64,000 nt of DNA. Origin: Actinomadura syzygii (GTDB lineage Bacteria; Actinomycetota; Actinomycetes; Streptosporangiales; Streptosporangiaceae). Under the pieces are notes generated by a model. It made no database searches. It was not told the origin of the DNA and saw only the letters and a program-made list of their open reading frames with translations. Position 1 is the stretch's first letter, and each line of letters opens with the position of its first letter. A program made the position numbers and the translations under genes. Positions 44,584-55,584 of the stretch are shown one piece after another. Location of the stretch: positions 1 through 64,000 of the forward strand of contig NZ_VSFF01000014.1 of the NCBI RefSeq assembly GCF_008085905.1, given 5' to 3'.

Positions 44584-44620
44584 CCCAGCCCCGCGAAACC
44601 CACCCCCGCATCCCCACCCC

Positions 44621-44773
44621 TGAGAAGTCCCACCCATGAGAAGTCCCCAGCCCGGAGAAGTCTCAGCCCTTGAGAAGTCTCAGCTTCTGAGAAGTCTCGC
44701 CCCTGAATAGTTCCGCCCCTGAAAAGTCCAGCCCCTGAGTAGTCCCGCCCCGACCAACACCCCTGAGAACTCC
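44621..44773. repeat. 16-17-bp tandem repeats between dasR and EIIC copy 2
   Basis: Eight diverged copies of TGAGAAGTCYC-type units start at 44621, 44637, 44654, 44671, 44688, 44704, 44720 and 44736, with another at 44764. The period alternates between 16 and 17 bp. They fill the gap just before the ribosome binding site of the second EIIC gene, so they lie in its promoter or 5' leader. I see no DasR-type palindrome here. Confidence 0.85.
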
Positions 44774-44799
44774 TGTAACCCCTGAGGAGGAACCTCGCG

Positions 44800-46173
44800 A
44801 TGACCGCCACGACAGTGGACTCCGCGCCACGGCGCGGGTCGAGCATCCTCGCGGTGCTGCAGCGGATCGGCCGCAGCCTCATGCTGCCGATCGCCGTGCT
44901 GCCCGCCGCCGCACTGCTGCTCCGCTTCGGCCAGCCCGACATGCTCGGCAAGGACGGCCTCGAGTGGAACCGCGTCGCCGAAGTCGTCGGCAACGCCGGC
45001 AACGCGCTGTTCATGAGCCTGCCGCTGCTCTTCGCGGTCGGCGTGGCGATCGGCTTCGCCAAGAAGTCCGACGGCTCCACCGCGCTCGCCGCGGTGGTCG
45101 GGTACCTCGTCTTCGACCACGTCTCCAAGACGATGTTCTCGCACTCCGACGACCTCAAGGCGACCGTCCTCATCACGCAGATGAAGGACGGCCAGCCGGC
45201 GCCGACCATCGACTGGGGCGCCACGAACCCGACGCAGGTGCTCGGCGGCATCCTCATGGGCCTCACCGCGGCGCTGCTCTACCAGCGCTTCTACCGCGTG
45301 AAGCTGCCGACCTACCTGGCGTTCTTCGGCGGACGGCGCTTCGTCCCCATCGTCACCGCGCTCGCGGGCCTGCTGCTCGGCGTCCTGATCGGCTTCGTCT
45401 GGCCGGTGCTCGGCGGCTGGCTCACCGACTTCGGCGACTGGATCACCGGCGCGGGCGCGCTCGGCGCGGGCATCTACGGCGTCGTCAACCGGCTGCTGAT
45501 CCCGTTCGGCCTGCACCACATCGTGAACTCGCTCATCTGGTTCGTGTTCGGCACCTACAACGGCCCGGACGGCGCCGTGCACGGCGAGATCAACCGCTAC
45601 CTGGCCGGCGACCCCCACGCGGGCGGCCTGCTCGCCGGGTACTTCCCCGTCCTGATGTTCGGCCTGCCGGGCGCCGCGATGGCCATCTGGCGCGCCGCGC
45701 CGCCGCACCGCCGTCCCGCCGTCGGCGGCATCATGGTCTCCGCCGCGCTGACCGCGTTCGTCACCGGCGTCACCGAGCCGATCGAGTTCGCGTTCATGTT
45801 CGTCGCGCCCGTCCTGTACGGGGTGCACGTCGTCCTCACCGGCATCTCGATGGCGGTGCTGGAGGCCGCCGGGGCGAAGCTCGGCTTCGGCTTCTCGGCG
45901 GGCGGCATCGACCTGCTGCTGAACGCCTCGAAGGACAACACGAAGGGGCTGCCGCTCATCCTCGGAATGGGCGTCCTCTACTTCTTCGTGTACTACTTCG
46001 TCTTCAAGTTCCTGATCGTGAAGTTCAACTTCGCGACTCCGGGACGTGAACCCGAGGGCGAGGAGTCGAGCATCGCCGACCCGACCGCCGACCCCGAGCT
46101 CGCCGGCAGCGGCAGCACCGACGGCGGCGGGAAGAAGCGCGCGAAGCCGCAGGACTCCCCTGCCAGCGGCTGA
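44800..46173 (+). CDS. PTS EIIC permease, GlcNAc/glucose family (copy 2)
   Basis: A 457-residue paralogue of the 42286 permease, highly similar throughout (AIGFAKKSDGSTALAAVVGYL, FGLHHIVNSLIWFVFGTY, TGVTEPIEFAFMFVAP), again without an EIIB domain. ATG 44800 is preceded by a strong GAGGAGG. The pair resembles nagE1/nagE2 of Streptomyces, of which only one carries most GlcNAc transport. It follows dasR after the tandem-repeat gap and ends before a strong terminator. Confidence 0.93.
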   Translation: MTATTVDSAPRRGSSILAVLQRIGRSLMLPIAVLPAAALLLRFGQPDMLGKDGLEWNRVAEVVGNAGNALFMSLPLLFAVGVAIGFAKKSDGSTALAAVVGYLVFDHVSKTMFSHSDDLKATVLITQMKDGQPAPTIDWGATNPTQVLGGILMGLTAALLYQRFYRVKLPTYLAFFGGRRFVPIVTALAGLLLGVLIGFVWPVLGGWLTDFGDWITGAGALGAGIYGVVNRLLIPFGLHHIVNSLIWFVFGTYNGPDGAVHGEINRYLAGDPHAGGLLAGYFPVLMFGLPGAAMAIWRAAPPHRRPAVGGIMVSAALTAFVTGVTEPIEFAFMFVAPVLYGVHVVLTGISMAVLEAAGAKLGFGFSAGGIDLLLNASKDNTKGLPLILGMGVLYFFVYYFVFKFLIVKFNFATPGREPEGEESSIADPTADPELAGSGSTDGGGKKRAKPQDSPASG

Positions 46174-46280
46174 CCGACCCCGGGTGACCGCGCTCGCGGC
46201 GCCCTCCCCCCGGGCCGGTCCAGCCCACCGGCCCCGCTCCCGGGCCCCGGCGCCCCCGCACCCGTCCGGGGCCCGCTCCC

Positions 46281-46318
46281 AGAAGGCGGCGGGACGCCCC
46301 AGCGTCCCGCCGCCTTCT
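46281..46318 (+). terminator. Strong terminator after EIIC copy 2
   Basis: Perfect 16-bp stem AGAAGGCGGCGGGACG (46281-46296) / CGTCCCGCCGCCTTCT (46303-46318) with loop CCCCAG. It closes the amino-sugar cluster. Confidence 0.85.
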
Positions 46319-46461
46319 CCCATTCCCAGCGTCCGGCCGGTTCGCTTATCGCTTTGGCGGCGGATAATCGGCCTGTTCGGGGTTTTCCGGCCTTAGTCGG
46401 CCAGGACGTATTTTTCGCGGCTCTCGCGACTCCTGTCATGAACCGAGACAGGAGGTCTTTC

Positions 46462-46941
46462 ATGCGGCGACGTACGGACAAGCCCGCTGCGGTGCGATTC
46501 GTCCGGTACCGTCCGATGCCCGCCACCCGGGGCGCGCTGGCGCTGCGGCCCGCGCCGCCCCGGACGCACCCGCCGCGGCCGCCGGGGCTTCGCCTGGTCC
46601 GTCCGGCGGACGGGGTGGAAGCCGAGGTCAGGGCCGTCGCGGATGCCGCCGTACGGTTGATCGTGGAGGTCCTCGCGGGCACCCGTCCGACGCACCAGCT
46701 CTCCCTGGTGGCCGTCCCCGCGGTCTGCCGCGAGCTGCTCCACCGGGCCGCGCCGAGCCTCGCCGGGCGACGGGTCGTCCCGCCGAGGGTGCTCTCGTGC
46801 CGGACGCAGCGTCCCGCCCGGGCGATCGCCGAGACGACCGCCGTAGTGGTGATCGCGGGACGGGTCCACGCCCTGGCGCTGCGCCTCGACCACACCCGGG
46901 GCCGCTGGCGCTGCACCGCCCTCGAAACGACCGCCCGATAG
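46462..46941 (+). CDS. Rv3235-family protein
   Basis: A 159-residue basic protein converging on secA. An Arg/Pro-rich N-terminus leads to a small conserved domain (VRAVADAAVRLIVEVLAGTR, THQLSLVAVPAVCRELLHR, VVVIAGRVHALALRLDH) characteristic of the Rv3235 family found next to secA in actinobacteria. The function is unknown; a link to SecA is suggested only by constant proximity. ATG 46462 has ACAGGAGG 6 bp upstream. Confidence 0.8.
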   Translation: MRRRTDKPAAVRFVRYRPMPATRGALALRPAPPRTHPPRPPGLRLVRPADGVEAEVRAVADAAVRLIVEVLAGTRPTHQLSLVAVPAVCRELLHRAAPSLAGRRVVPPRVLSCRTQRPARAIAETTAVVVIAGRVHALALRLDHTRGRWRCTALETTAR

Positions 46942-46942
46942 A

Positions 46943-46980
46943 CGACGGCGGCCTCCCGGAAGTCCGGGAGGCCGCCGTCG
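46943..46980. terminator. Bidirectional terminator between Rv3235-like gene and secA
   Basis: Perfect inverted repeat: CGACGGCGGCCTCCCGGA (46943-46960), two bases, then its complement (46963-46980). It serves both convergent genes. Confidence 0.9.
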
Positions 46981-47013
46981 AAACGGTGCTACGTGCGAAG
47001 CGGTGCTACGCGG

Positions 47014-49890
<2,877 letters not shown>

Positions 49891-50073
49891 TCTCGAAGGC
49901 TCCTTGCAGATCGTGGTTCACCGCTCCAGGCGGTGCGCACACCACACGTACGATGCCCATCGTAGGCGAGACCCAGAATGGTCTAGGTCACTCCGCAGCG
50001 CAATCCACAACGGGCCCCGTTTGACATTCCGGGTGCCGGAGAGGATCCCCCACAGCAGTCGGAGGGAGGCGCT

Positions 50074-50514
50074 GTGTCCGAAAATTCGCAGTCAGGAGAG
50101 CCGCGCACGGCCGGAGCGGACGGCCCGGGAGGGTCTCAGAAATCCCGGGACGAGCAGTCGCCGCACGGTTCGCACGTGGTGCACGAGCCGCACGGCTCGC
50201 ACGCGGGCGCGCTGAGCTCGTGGTTCGCCGTGGCCGTCATCTTCGCCGGGTTCGTCGTCGGCGGCGTCGCGGTGTGCCTCGGCCCCCTGTGGATCATGTT
50301 CTGGGTGGGCGTCGGCGTGGTCGTGCTCGGCGTGGTCATCAGCGGTTTCGTCCACTTGTTCGCGGACGTGGTGGTGGACGCGCCCCGCGTCATCCCGGAG
50401 ATCGTCGACTACTCGCTGTTCGGCAGGCGGACGGCGAGGCGGCGCGGCGGCGCGGGCGGCGAGGCTTTGGACCGTCCCATCGCGACCGATCCCCAGCACA
50501 CCCCGCACGGCTGA
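50074..50514 (+). CDS. Small membrane protein, HGxxPAAW-like
   Basis: A 146-residue protein with a Ser/Gly/His-rich cytoplasmic N-terminus (PHGSHVVHEPHGSHAG), then two membrane helices (about 50-72 and 77-100, WFAVAVIFAGFVVGGVAVCL and IMFWVGVGVVVLGVVISGF). A short C-terminal tail follows. The HGSHAGALSSW segment resembles the HGxxPAAW motif that defines a family of small actinobacterial membrane proteins, with the Pro-Ala replaced. The function is unknown. Start GTG 50074; divergent from secA. Confidence 0.7.
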   Translation: MSENSQSGEPRTAGADGPGGSQKSRDEQSPHGSHVVHEPHGSHAGALSSWFAVAVIFAGFVVGGVAVCLGPLWIMFWVGVGVVVLGVVISGFVHLFADVVVDAPRVIPEIVDYSLFGRRTARRRGGAGGEALDRPIATDPQHTPHG

Positions 50515-50679
50515 CGTTCCGGACGGAGATCAGAATTCCCCGGAATTGGAGCATGTCTTTCGTCGCATAACAACAAGCCCGAAACCCGCTCCATTCCCAG
50601 GCTCCCCCGAGCCGCCCCCGAAATCCCCGCCCCGGAATGTCACTCCAAGCATCCCCTCTACCCCCGAGCGTCACCAAAC

Positions 50680-50717
50680 CCCCGCCGCCGGCTCGCCCCA
50701 AGGGGCCGGAGGCGGGG
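50680..50717. terminator. Terminator between convergent genes
   Basis: Inverted repeat CCCCGCCGCCGGC / GCCGGAGGCGGGG with one mismatch, in the gap between the small membrane protein and the winged-helix gene. Confidence 0.6.
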
Positions 50718-50753
50718 CACGCCACCCCAAACCGGGCACGTCCGGGAGGTGTG

Positions 50754-52205
50754 TCAGGAAGGGGCGGCGTTCTTCAGGGCGGATTCGAGGACGTCGCGCG
50801 GCAGGTCGGAGCGTTCGACGCGGACGTCGTCGCAGCCGACCCAGGAGGCGGCCCGCCACAGCGCCGTGGCGAGCGCCGCGGCGGACGACTCCGACCGCGA
50901 CGGCGTGCCGGTCGCCCGAGCCTCCATGGAGACCTGCCGGGCGATGAGGGTGCGGCCTTCCCTGGCGGGGTCGACCCGTCCGAGCAGACGGCCCCCGACC
51001 AGCAGCGGCATCGCGAAGTAGCCATGGACCCGCTTCGCCTTCGGGACGTACGCCTCCAGGCGGTGGTCGAACCCGAACACGCGGGACGCACGGGCTCTGT
51101 CCCAGACGAGCGAGTCGAACGGTGACAGCAGCGTGGTGGCATGCCTGCCACGCAGGCCCGAAAGTTCGGCCAGCGCGTCGGGGTCGGCCCAGGCGCGCTG
51201 CGTCCAGCCCGCGACCTTGACCGGCACCAGCCCGGTCGCCTCGACGACCTGCTCCACCTGGTCCTGCTTGAGCCGGTAGTAGTCGGCGAGATCGGCCCGG
51301 GTCCCGACGCCGAGGGCCCGTCCGGCACGGGCGACGAGCGCGGTCAGGCAGGCGTCGTCGTCAAGCTCGCGCGCGAGCAACTCCGCCGGAACGGCTCTCT
51401 CAGCCAGGTCGTACACCCGCCGCCAGCCGACGCGCTGGACGCAGACGACCTCGCCGATGTCCAGCAGCCACTCGATGCCGATCTTGTGGTCGCTCCAGTC
51501 CCACCACTCGGCGCTCGCCTTGGCCCCGCCGAGCTCCTTGGTGGTGAGCGGACCGTCCGCCTTCAGCCGGGCACGGATCTCGTCACAGACCCCTTCGGGC
51601 ACTTTGTGCCAACGCCACCCCCGCCGCAGGTACGCCCGTCGACGAAATGCGAACAAAGGCCAGTCGCCCAACGGCAACACCGAAGCCGCATGCGCCCAAT
51701 ACTCGAACGTCCCAAGCCCGTCCCAACGACCGGTCGCTCCAGCACGTCGTCCAGCAGACGGGCCGGAAACGGCGCCACCGGCTACTCCGCCCGCAGCAAC
51801 GCCACCGGCTACTCCGCCCGGAGCGGCGCCTCCGGCACGCCCGCCCGGAGCGGCGGCGCCGGCACGTCCGCCCGGAGCGGGCACGCGGGCAAGCCCGTTC
51901 GCAGCGGCGGCACCGGCCTGTCCAACCGGAGCGGTGATGAGACGTCCGGCGGGCCGGGCTGCGGTGCTGGCGGCTTGGCCGCTGCCCCAGTAGGCGGCTT
52001 CGATGGCGGTGCGGCCGACCGGACCCAGGCGGGCGTAGGGGACGAGTTCGTGGGAGCGCGCGAGAACGGAGATCGTGTCGAGCTGGACGGCGCCGAGCCG
52101 TTCCAGCATGGCCGGGACGCCGCCCTTCGGGCGCGCGCCGATGAAGCCCTGGGCACGCAGCTGGAGCCGCCGTGCCTCGTCCGCGGTGAGCTCTGCCTCG
52201 ATCAC
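50754..52205 (-). CDS. YcaQ-like winged-helix DNA-binding protein with insertion
   Basis: A 483-residue protein of the HTH_42 family, whose best-known members (AlkX/YcaQ, AlkD2-type) are DNA glycosylases that unhook crosslinks and bulky adducts. Family hallmarks are LGAVQLDTISVLARSHELVPYARLG, FEYWAHAASVLPLGDWPLF, GRHATTLLSPFDSLVWDRARASRVFGFDHRLE (split here for length: LLSPFDSLVWDR, FGFDHRLEAYVP) and GRVDPAREGRTL. Between EAAYW and GTFEYW sits an insertion of about 80 residues (76-158) rich in Gly and Ala, encoded partly by 27-bp tandem repeats. It is absent from typical relatives. GTG 52205 is the likely start. Activity is inferred. Confidence 0.85.
   Translation of the reverse strand: MIEAELTADEARRLQLRAQGFIGARPKGGVPAMLERLGAVQLDTISVLARSHELVPYARLGPVGRTAIEAAYWGSGQAASTAARPAGRLITAPVGQAGAAAANGLARVPAPGGRAGAAAPGGRAGGAAPGGVAGGVAAGGVAGGAVSGPSAGRRAGATGRWDGLGTFEYWAHAASVLPLGDWPLFAFRRRAYLRRGWRWHKVPEGVCDEIRARLKADGPLTTKELGGAKASAEWWDWSDHKIGIEWLLDIGEVVCVQRVGWRRVYDLAERAVPAELLARELDDDACLTALVARAGRALGVGTRADLADYYRLKQDQVEQVVEATGLVPVKVAGWTQRAWADPDALAELSGLRGRHATTLLSPFDSLVWDRARASRVFGFDHRLEAYVPKAKRVHGYFAMPLLVGGRLLGRVDPAREGRTLIARQVSMEARATGTPSRSESSAAALATALWRAASWVGCDDVRVERSDLPRDVLESALKNAAPS
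51768..51929. repeat. 27-bp minisatellite inside the YcaQ-like gene
   Basis: Six in-frame 27-bp units (51768, 51795, 51822, 51849, 51876, 51903), the first two nearly identical (GCCACCGGCTACTCCGCCCG core) and the others diverged. Each encodes nine residues such as GAAAPGGRA on the coding strand, so length change keeps the frame. Confidence 0.85.
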
Positions 52206-52260
52206 GTCCGCGATGCTACGGCACGACACCGACAAAAGCGGATTGCCGGTCGCGACGGAC

Positions 52261-53013
52261 TCAGGTGATCTCCAGCAGCTTCTCCCGGACGGCGTACACC
52301 ACGGCCTCCATCCGGGAGTGGAGCTGCAGCTTCTCCAGGATGTTCCGGACGTGGTTCTTCACCGTGTTCTCGGAGATGAACAGCTCCCGGGCGATCTCCC
52401 GGTTGCCGAGGCCGCGCGCGACGAGCCGCAGCACCTCCATCTCGCGCTCGGTGAGGCGCGGCGCGGGGACCTGCTGGGTCCGCTCCTCGCTGCGCTTCGC
52501 CAGCGCGGCGAACTCGGTGATGAGCTTGGACGCCATCGACGGGCTGATCAGCGACTGCCCGCCGTGCACCGCGCGGACCGCCTGCGGGACCTCGTCGATC
52601 GAGATCTCCTTGAGCAGGTAGCCGCTGGCCCCCGCCTTGATCGCCTCGAAGAGGTCCTCCTCCTCGTCGCTGATCGTGAGCATGACGATCTTGGCGCTGG
52701 GCGCCGCGTCCTTGATCGCCGTGCACGCCTCGATGCCGCTGCGGCGCGGCATCCTGATGTCCATCAGGACGACGTCCGGCAGCAGGTCGCCGGCCATCTC
52801 GACAGCCTCGTGCCCGTCGCCGCCCTCGCCGATGACCTCGATGTCGCTCTCCCCCTGCAGCACCATCTCCAGGCCGCGGCGGAACAGCGCGTGGTCGTCG
52901 ACGATGAGCACGCGGATCGGATCGGCGGGCTGGGCCGCCGCAGGGCCGGCGGGGGTTGCGCCGGCCTGACGGGGTACCGCCGCGGCGTCGCGAGCCTCGG
53001 GATTCTCGCTCAC
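52261..53013 (-). CDS. NarL/LuxR-family response regulator
   Basis: A 250-residue regulator. A Pro/Ala-rich leader of about 32 residues precedes a receiver domain (33-150) with acidic pocket VDD, phospho-acceptor Asp85 in VVLMDIRMP, and Lys in LLKEISIDEV. A LuxR helix-turn-helix (about 185-250) follows: LTEREMEVLRLVARGLGNRE, SENTVKNHVRNILEKL. No sensor kinase gene is adjacent. It lies between hpf and the YcaQ-like gene, as in several actinobacteria. GTG 53013 (VSENPEARD) is preferred; a TTG at 53061 would add 16 residues. Confidence 0.9.
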   Translation of the reverse strand: MSENPEARDAAAVPRQAGATPAGPAAAQPADPIRVLIVDDHALFRRGLEMVLQGESDIEVIGEGGDGHEAVEMAGDLLPDVVLMDIRMPRRSGIEACTAIKDAAPSAKIVMLTISDEEEDLFEAIKAGASGYLLKEISIDEVPQAVRAVHGGQSLISPSMASKLITEFAALAKRSEERTQQVPAPRLTEREMEVLRLVARGLGNREIARELFISENTVKNHVRNILEKLQLHSRMEAVVYAVREKLLEIT

Positions 53014-53403
53014 CAGAGTCGCGGCGTGGAGAAGACGCCGCTTCCCCCCTTCAATCTTCAATATTCAGCACTCAGCGATCTGCGACCGCCGGAGGGTTGG
53101 CTGCTCTCCGACGGTGTCGTTCTGGGGAACCTACGGGTTCCGGGGACGGACCCGGGGGATTTCGGGCCGGGGTGTCCTCCGGTGAACTGCTGTGCGTCCC
53201 GGGAGGTTCCCGGGTGCCCGCCGCGGATCCGGAGACCCGGCGGGACCGCCGCCGCGGCGCGGGGCCGGGCCTGGCTCCGGGACGGCCGAGTGGCGCTCGG
53301 CGCCGCACCGGACCCTCCCCCGGACCACCGCGTCCGCGGTTCGGCTGGTACGCCTTTTCAGATCATGGCATGGTTCGGACGGTGACGTGACGCGAGTGCC
53401 GCA
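53014..53403. other. Intergenic region between hpf and response regulator
   Basis: About 390 bases with very GC-rich central part and AT-rich ends (AATATTCAGC near 53060, CTTTTCAGATCATG near 53353). Several short frames are shadows. It should contain the response-regulator promoter. Confidence 0.45.
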
Positions 53404-54057
53404 TCACTCTTCGACGAGCCTGATGACTCCGTAGTCCCAGCCCCGTCTCCGGTAGACGACGGACGGGTGCCCGGTGGCCTTGTCGCGGTACAGGAAGAAG
53501 TCGTGGCCGACGAGCTCCATCTCGAACAGGGCTTGCTCGATGCCCATCGGCTCGGCCTTGTGGAACTTCTCGCGGACGACGACGGGGCCGTCGCCGTCCA
53601 TGGGGATCGGGACGATGTTCTCGTCCGGCGAGACCTTCACGGCCTCGGGTTCGTCCCTGACGGGCGGAGCGGGTCGCGTGACGGGCGCCGGGGGTTCGGG
53701 GAGCGCCTCCGGGAGCGGCTCCATGGTCGCGAGCTTGGCACGGCCCTTCCCGCCGTGCCCCTTGCGCCGTTCGGAGTCGCGGCGCAGGCGTGACTCCAGC
53801 TTGTCGAGCGCCAGGTCGAGGGCGCCGTACCGGTCGTCGGCGGCGGCCTCGGCACGGATCACCGGGCCTCGGGAGCGGATCGTCAGCTCCACCCTTTCGC
53901 GCTGGTCGGCGAGCCGTGGGTTGCGTTCCTCGGACACCTCCACATCCACGCGGATGACCTTCTGGTTGAGCCGCTCGATCTTGGCCAGTTTGTTGTCGAC
54001 ATGCCGACGGAACCTGTCGTTGACATCGGTGTGCCGGCCCCTGACGGTGATGTTCAC
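53404..54057 (-). CDS. hpf: Long ribosome-hibernation promoting factor
   Basis: A 217-residue long-form HPF that binds the 30S decoding centre and pairs 70S ribosomes into inactive 100S dimers. The N-terminal domain (1-100) has NITVRGRHTDVNDRFRRHVD, RVDVEVSEERNP and EAAADDRYGALDLALDKLE. A Pro-rich linker leads to the dimerising C-terminal domain (about 160-215, KFHKAEPMGIEQALFEMELV, HDFFLYRDKATGHPSVVYRR). GTG 54057 follows GGGGGG by 7 bp. A long untranslated upstream region suggests complex control, as expected for a stress and dormancy gene. Confidence 0.94.
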   Translation of the reverse strand: MNITVRGRHTDVNDRFRRHVDNKLAKIERLNQKVIRVDVEVSEERNPRLADQRERVELTIRSRGPVIRAEAAADDRYGALDLALDKLESRLRRDSERRKGHGGKGRAKLATMEPLPEALPEPPAPVTRPAPPVRDEPEAVKVSPDENIVPIPMDGDGPVVVREKFHKAEPMGIEQALFEMELVGHDFFLYRDKATGHPSVVYRRRGWDYGVIRLVEE

Positions 54058-54806
54058 GCGGGGACCCCCCTTCTCCCGGTTGCGTTTCCGGCCGGCCGGG
54101 GATCTCCTGTCCGCCCCGGACGGCACCACAGGACGGTGGGTCGCACCCGCCCGGCCGACCTGGTCTTCGTCCCCACATCCGCCTGCTGAAGGCCTCGCGG
54201 CGCTTTCGCCACTACTGCCCTTCTCCCTGCGCGGGGGATGTCGGATCCCCCGCCGGGGCAGGACTTACCTCTAAGGCGCACCGTGATCGGTCGACGAGAA
54301 GTCGCCTTACGTGGGCCGTTTCGCCTGCGCCTGGCATCGGCTAGCCGGACCGGCTGACGCGCTCCTGACGAGCGCTGCGATCCAACGCAACCACGGACCC
54401 GGGCGGGTGCCATGTCAGGAACGCTAACCCCTTACGCCTCGAATGTCAGGGGGGTGGACGGAGGAAAAACTCACTGACCGTCATCGGAGACTGTCGCATC
54501 AGGTACCCCGCCCCGGTTCAGGCGCCCCACCGACCACCGTCAACCCCTGCGGACGCGCCCGTCGCACCCCCTCCACCACCGCAGGTCAGATGGGACTCCC
54601 CCTTCGGTGAGTTTGGAAAACCTCGACTCTCCCACCATCAAGACGCGCCCCGGACACCCGCCTCACCTCCCCCGAAATCCCGACTACACAAGGTAACTAC
54701 CTGCCGGTGTTTCTCCCCAACGTGAAGAAAGTCACCAACCACCCCCAAGGCCAAGAACGCCCCAAGCCATCCCCCTGCCACCGCTGCGGTAGGGCTGGGG
54801 TGGCTG
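54058..54806. other. Long gap between hpf and comF
   Basis: About 750 bases without a supportable gene. The part nearest hpf is its 5' leader and contains hairpin-prone GC blocks (for example GGGGGATGTCGGATCCCCC near 54235). A middle stretch around 54420-54640 is less GC-rich and may hold promoters. Open frames here lack ribosome binding sites and recognisable sequence. Confidence 0.45.
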
Positions 54807-55508
54807 CTACGTGCGTTTTCGGCGGAGGGGGGTGGTGGCGATTGTGGCGGCGGCTGAGGGCTCGGCTCCGGCGGCGCGGAGGGCTCGGGCAGCTTCCGCG
54901 AGGGAGGCGCCCGTGGTCATCACGTCGTCCACCAGGACGATCCGGTGGTCGGTGAGGCCGGTGCTCGGCGTCACTTCGAGGGCTCCGTCCAGGTTGGCGA
55001 TTCGTTGCGTGGCCGTGAGCCCGGCCTGATCGGCTACGCGGCCGCACTGCCGCAGGGCGGGGACGGCGGTCACCGGCAGGCCCTTCGCGCGCAGGCGCCG
55101 TACCGCGACGGCGACCGCTCCCCGCAGCGGGTCGTGCCCGCGTCGGCGGACCGCCCCGCGCGCCGACGGCACCCACACGACGGCCACCGGCAGGCGCGGG
55201 GTGGTTTTGGGCGGGGGCGAGCGGGTCTGCGGCAGGGCGGCGTGGACGGCGGTGGCCAGGGCCTCGCCCAAGGGGGCGGCTAAGGCCGTGCGGCCGTGTT
55301 CCTTGTAGGCGGACAGGATCGTCCGGAGAGGGCCCTCGTAGGGGGCGACGGTCCAGGGAGGCGGCAGGCCGTCTGGGGCCGTTAGGGCGGGTCTGGCGGG
55401 GGCTTGCAGTGGGGCCGCGCAGTCGTCGCACAGCAGGACGGGAGCCGCGTCGCAGCCGGCGCAGCGCTCCGGGAGCAGCAACTCGATCAAGTCGGCGAGG
55501 AAGCTCAT
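54807..55508 (-). CDS. comF: ComF-family phosphoribosyltransferase-like protein
   Basis: A 233-residue ComF-type protein. An N-terminal four-Cys zinc site (ERCAGCDAAPVLLCDDC, Cys 16, 19, 27, 30) precedes a type I phosphoribosyltransferase fold with RRRGHDPL and the PRPP loop IVLVDDVMTTGASLAEAA. ComF proteins aid DNA uptake in naturally competent bacteria, but are widespread in actinobacteria where the role is unclear. ATG 55508. It follows lpqB on the same strand after a 76-bp gap that contains a DnaA-box-like site. Confidence 0.9.
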   Translation of the reverse strand: MSFLADLIELLLPERCAGCDAAPVLLCDDCAAPLQAPARPALTAPDGLPPPWTVAPYEGPLRTILSAYKEHGRTALAAPLGEALATAVHAALPQTRSPPPKTTPRLPVAVVWVPSARGAVRRRGHDPLRGAVAVAVRRLRAKGLPVTAVPALRQCGRVADQAGLTATQRIANLDGALEVTPSTGLTDHRIVLVDDVMTTGASLAEAARALRAAGAEPSAAATIATTPLRRKRT

Positions 55509-55557
55509 GCCCTCGACGATGCCGCCAGCGAGCCGCCGGGAGCACGAGATCCGCGAG

Positions 55558-55567
55558 TTGTGGATAA
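55558..55567 (-). promoter_or_regulatory. DnaA-box 9-mer upstream of comF
   Basis: TTGTGGATAA, which on the minus strand contains the perfect DnaA box TTATCCACA. It lies between lpqB and comF, about 50 bp upstream of comF. Confidence 0.35.
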
Positions 55568-55584
55568 CTTCGCCGAGCGCGACG

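Noticed and set aside
54058..54806. A gene of about 120 codons upstream of hpf
   Set aside because: The frame overlaps the hpf leader antisense to nothing, has Arg/Pro-rich shadow composition and no start signal.
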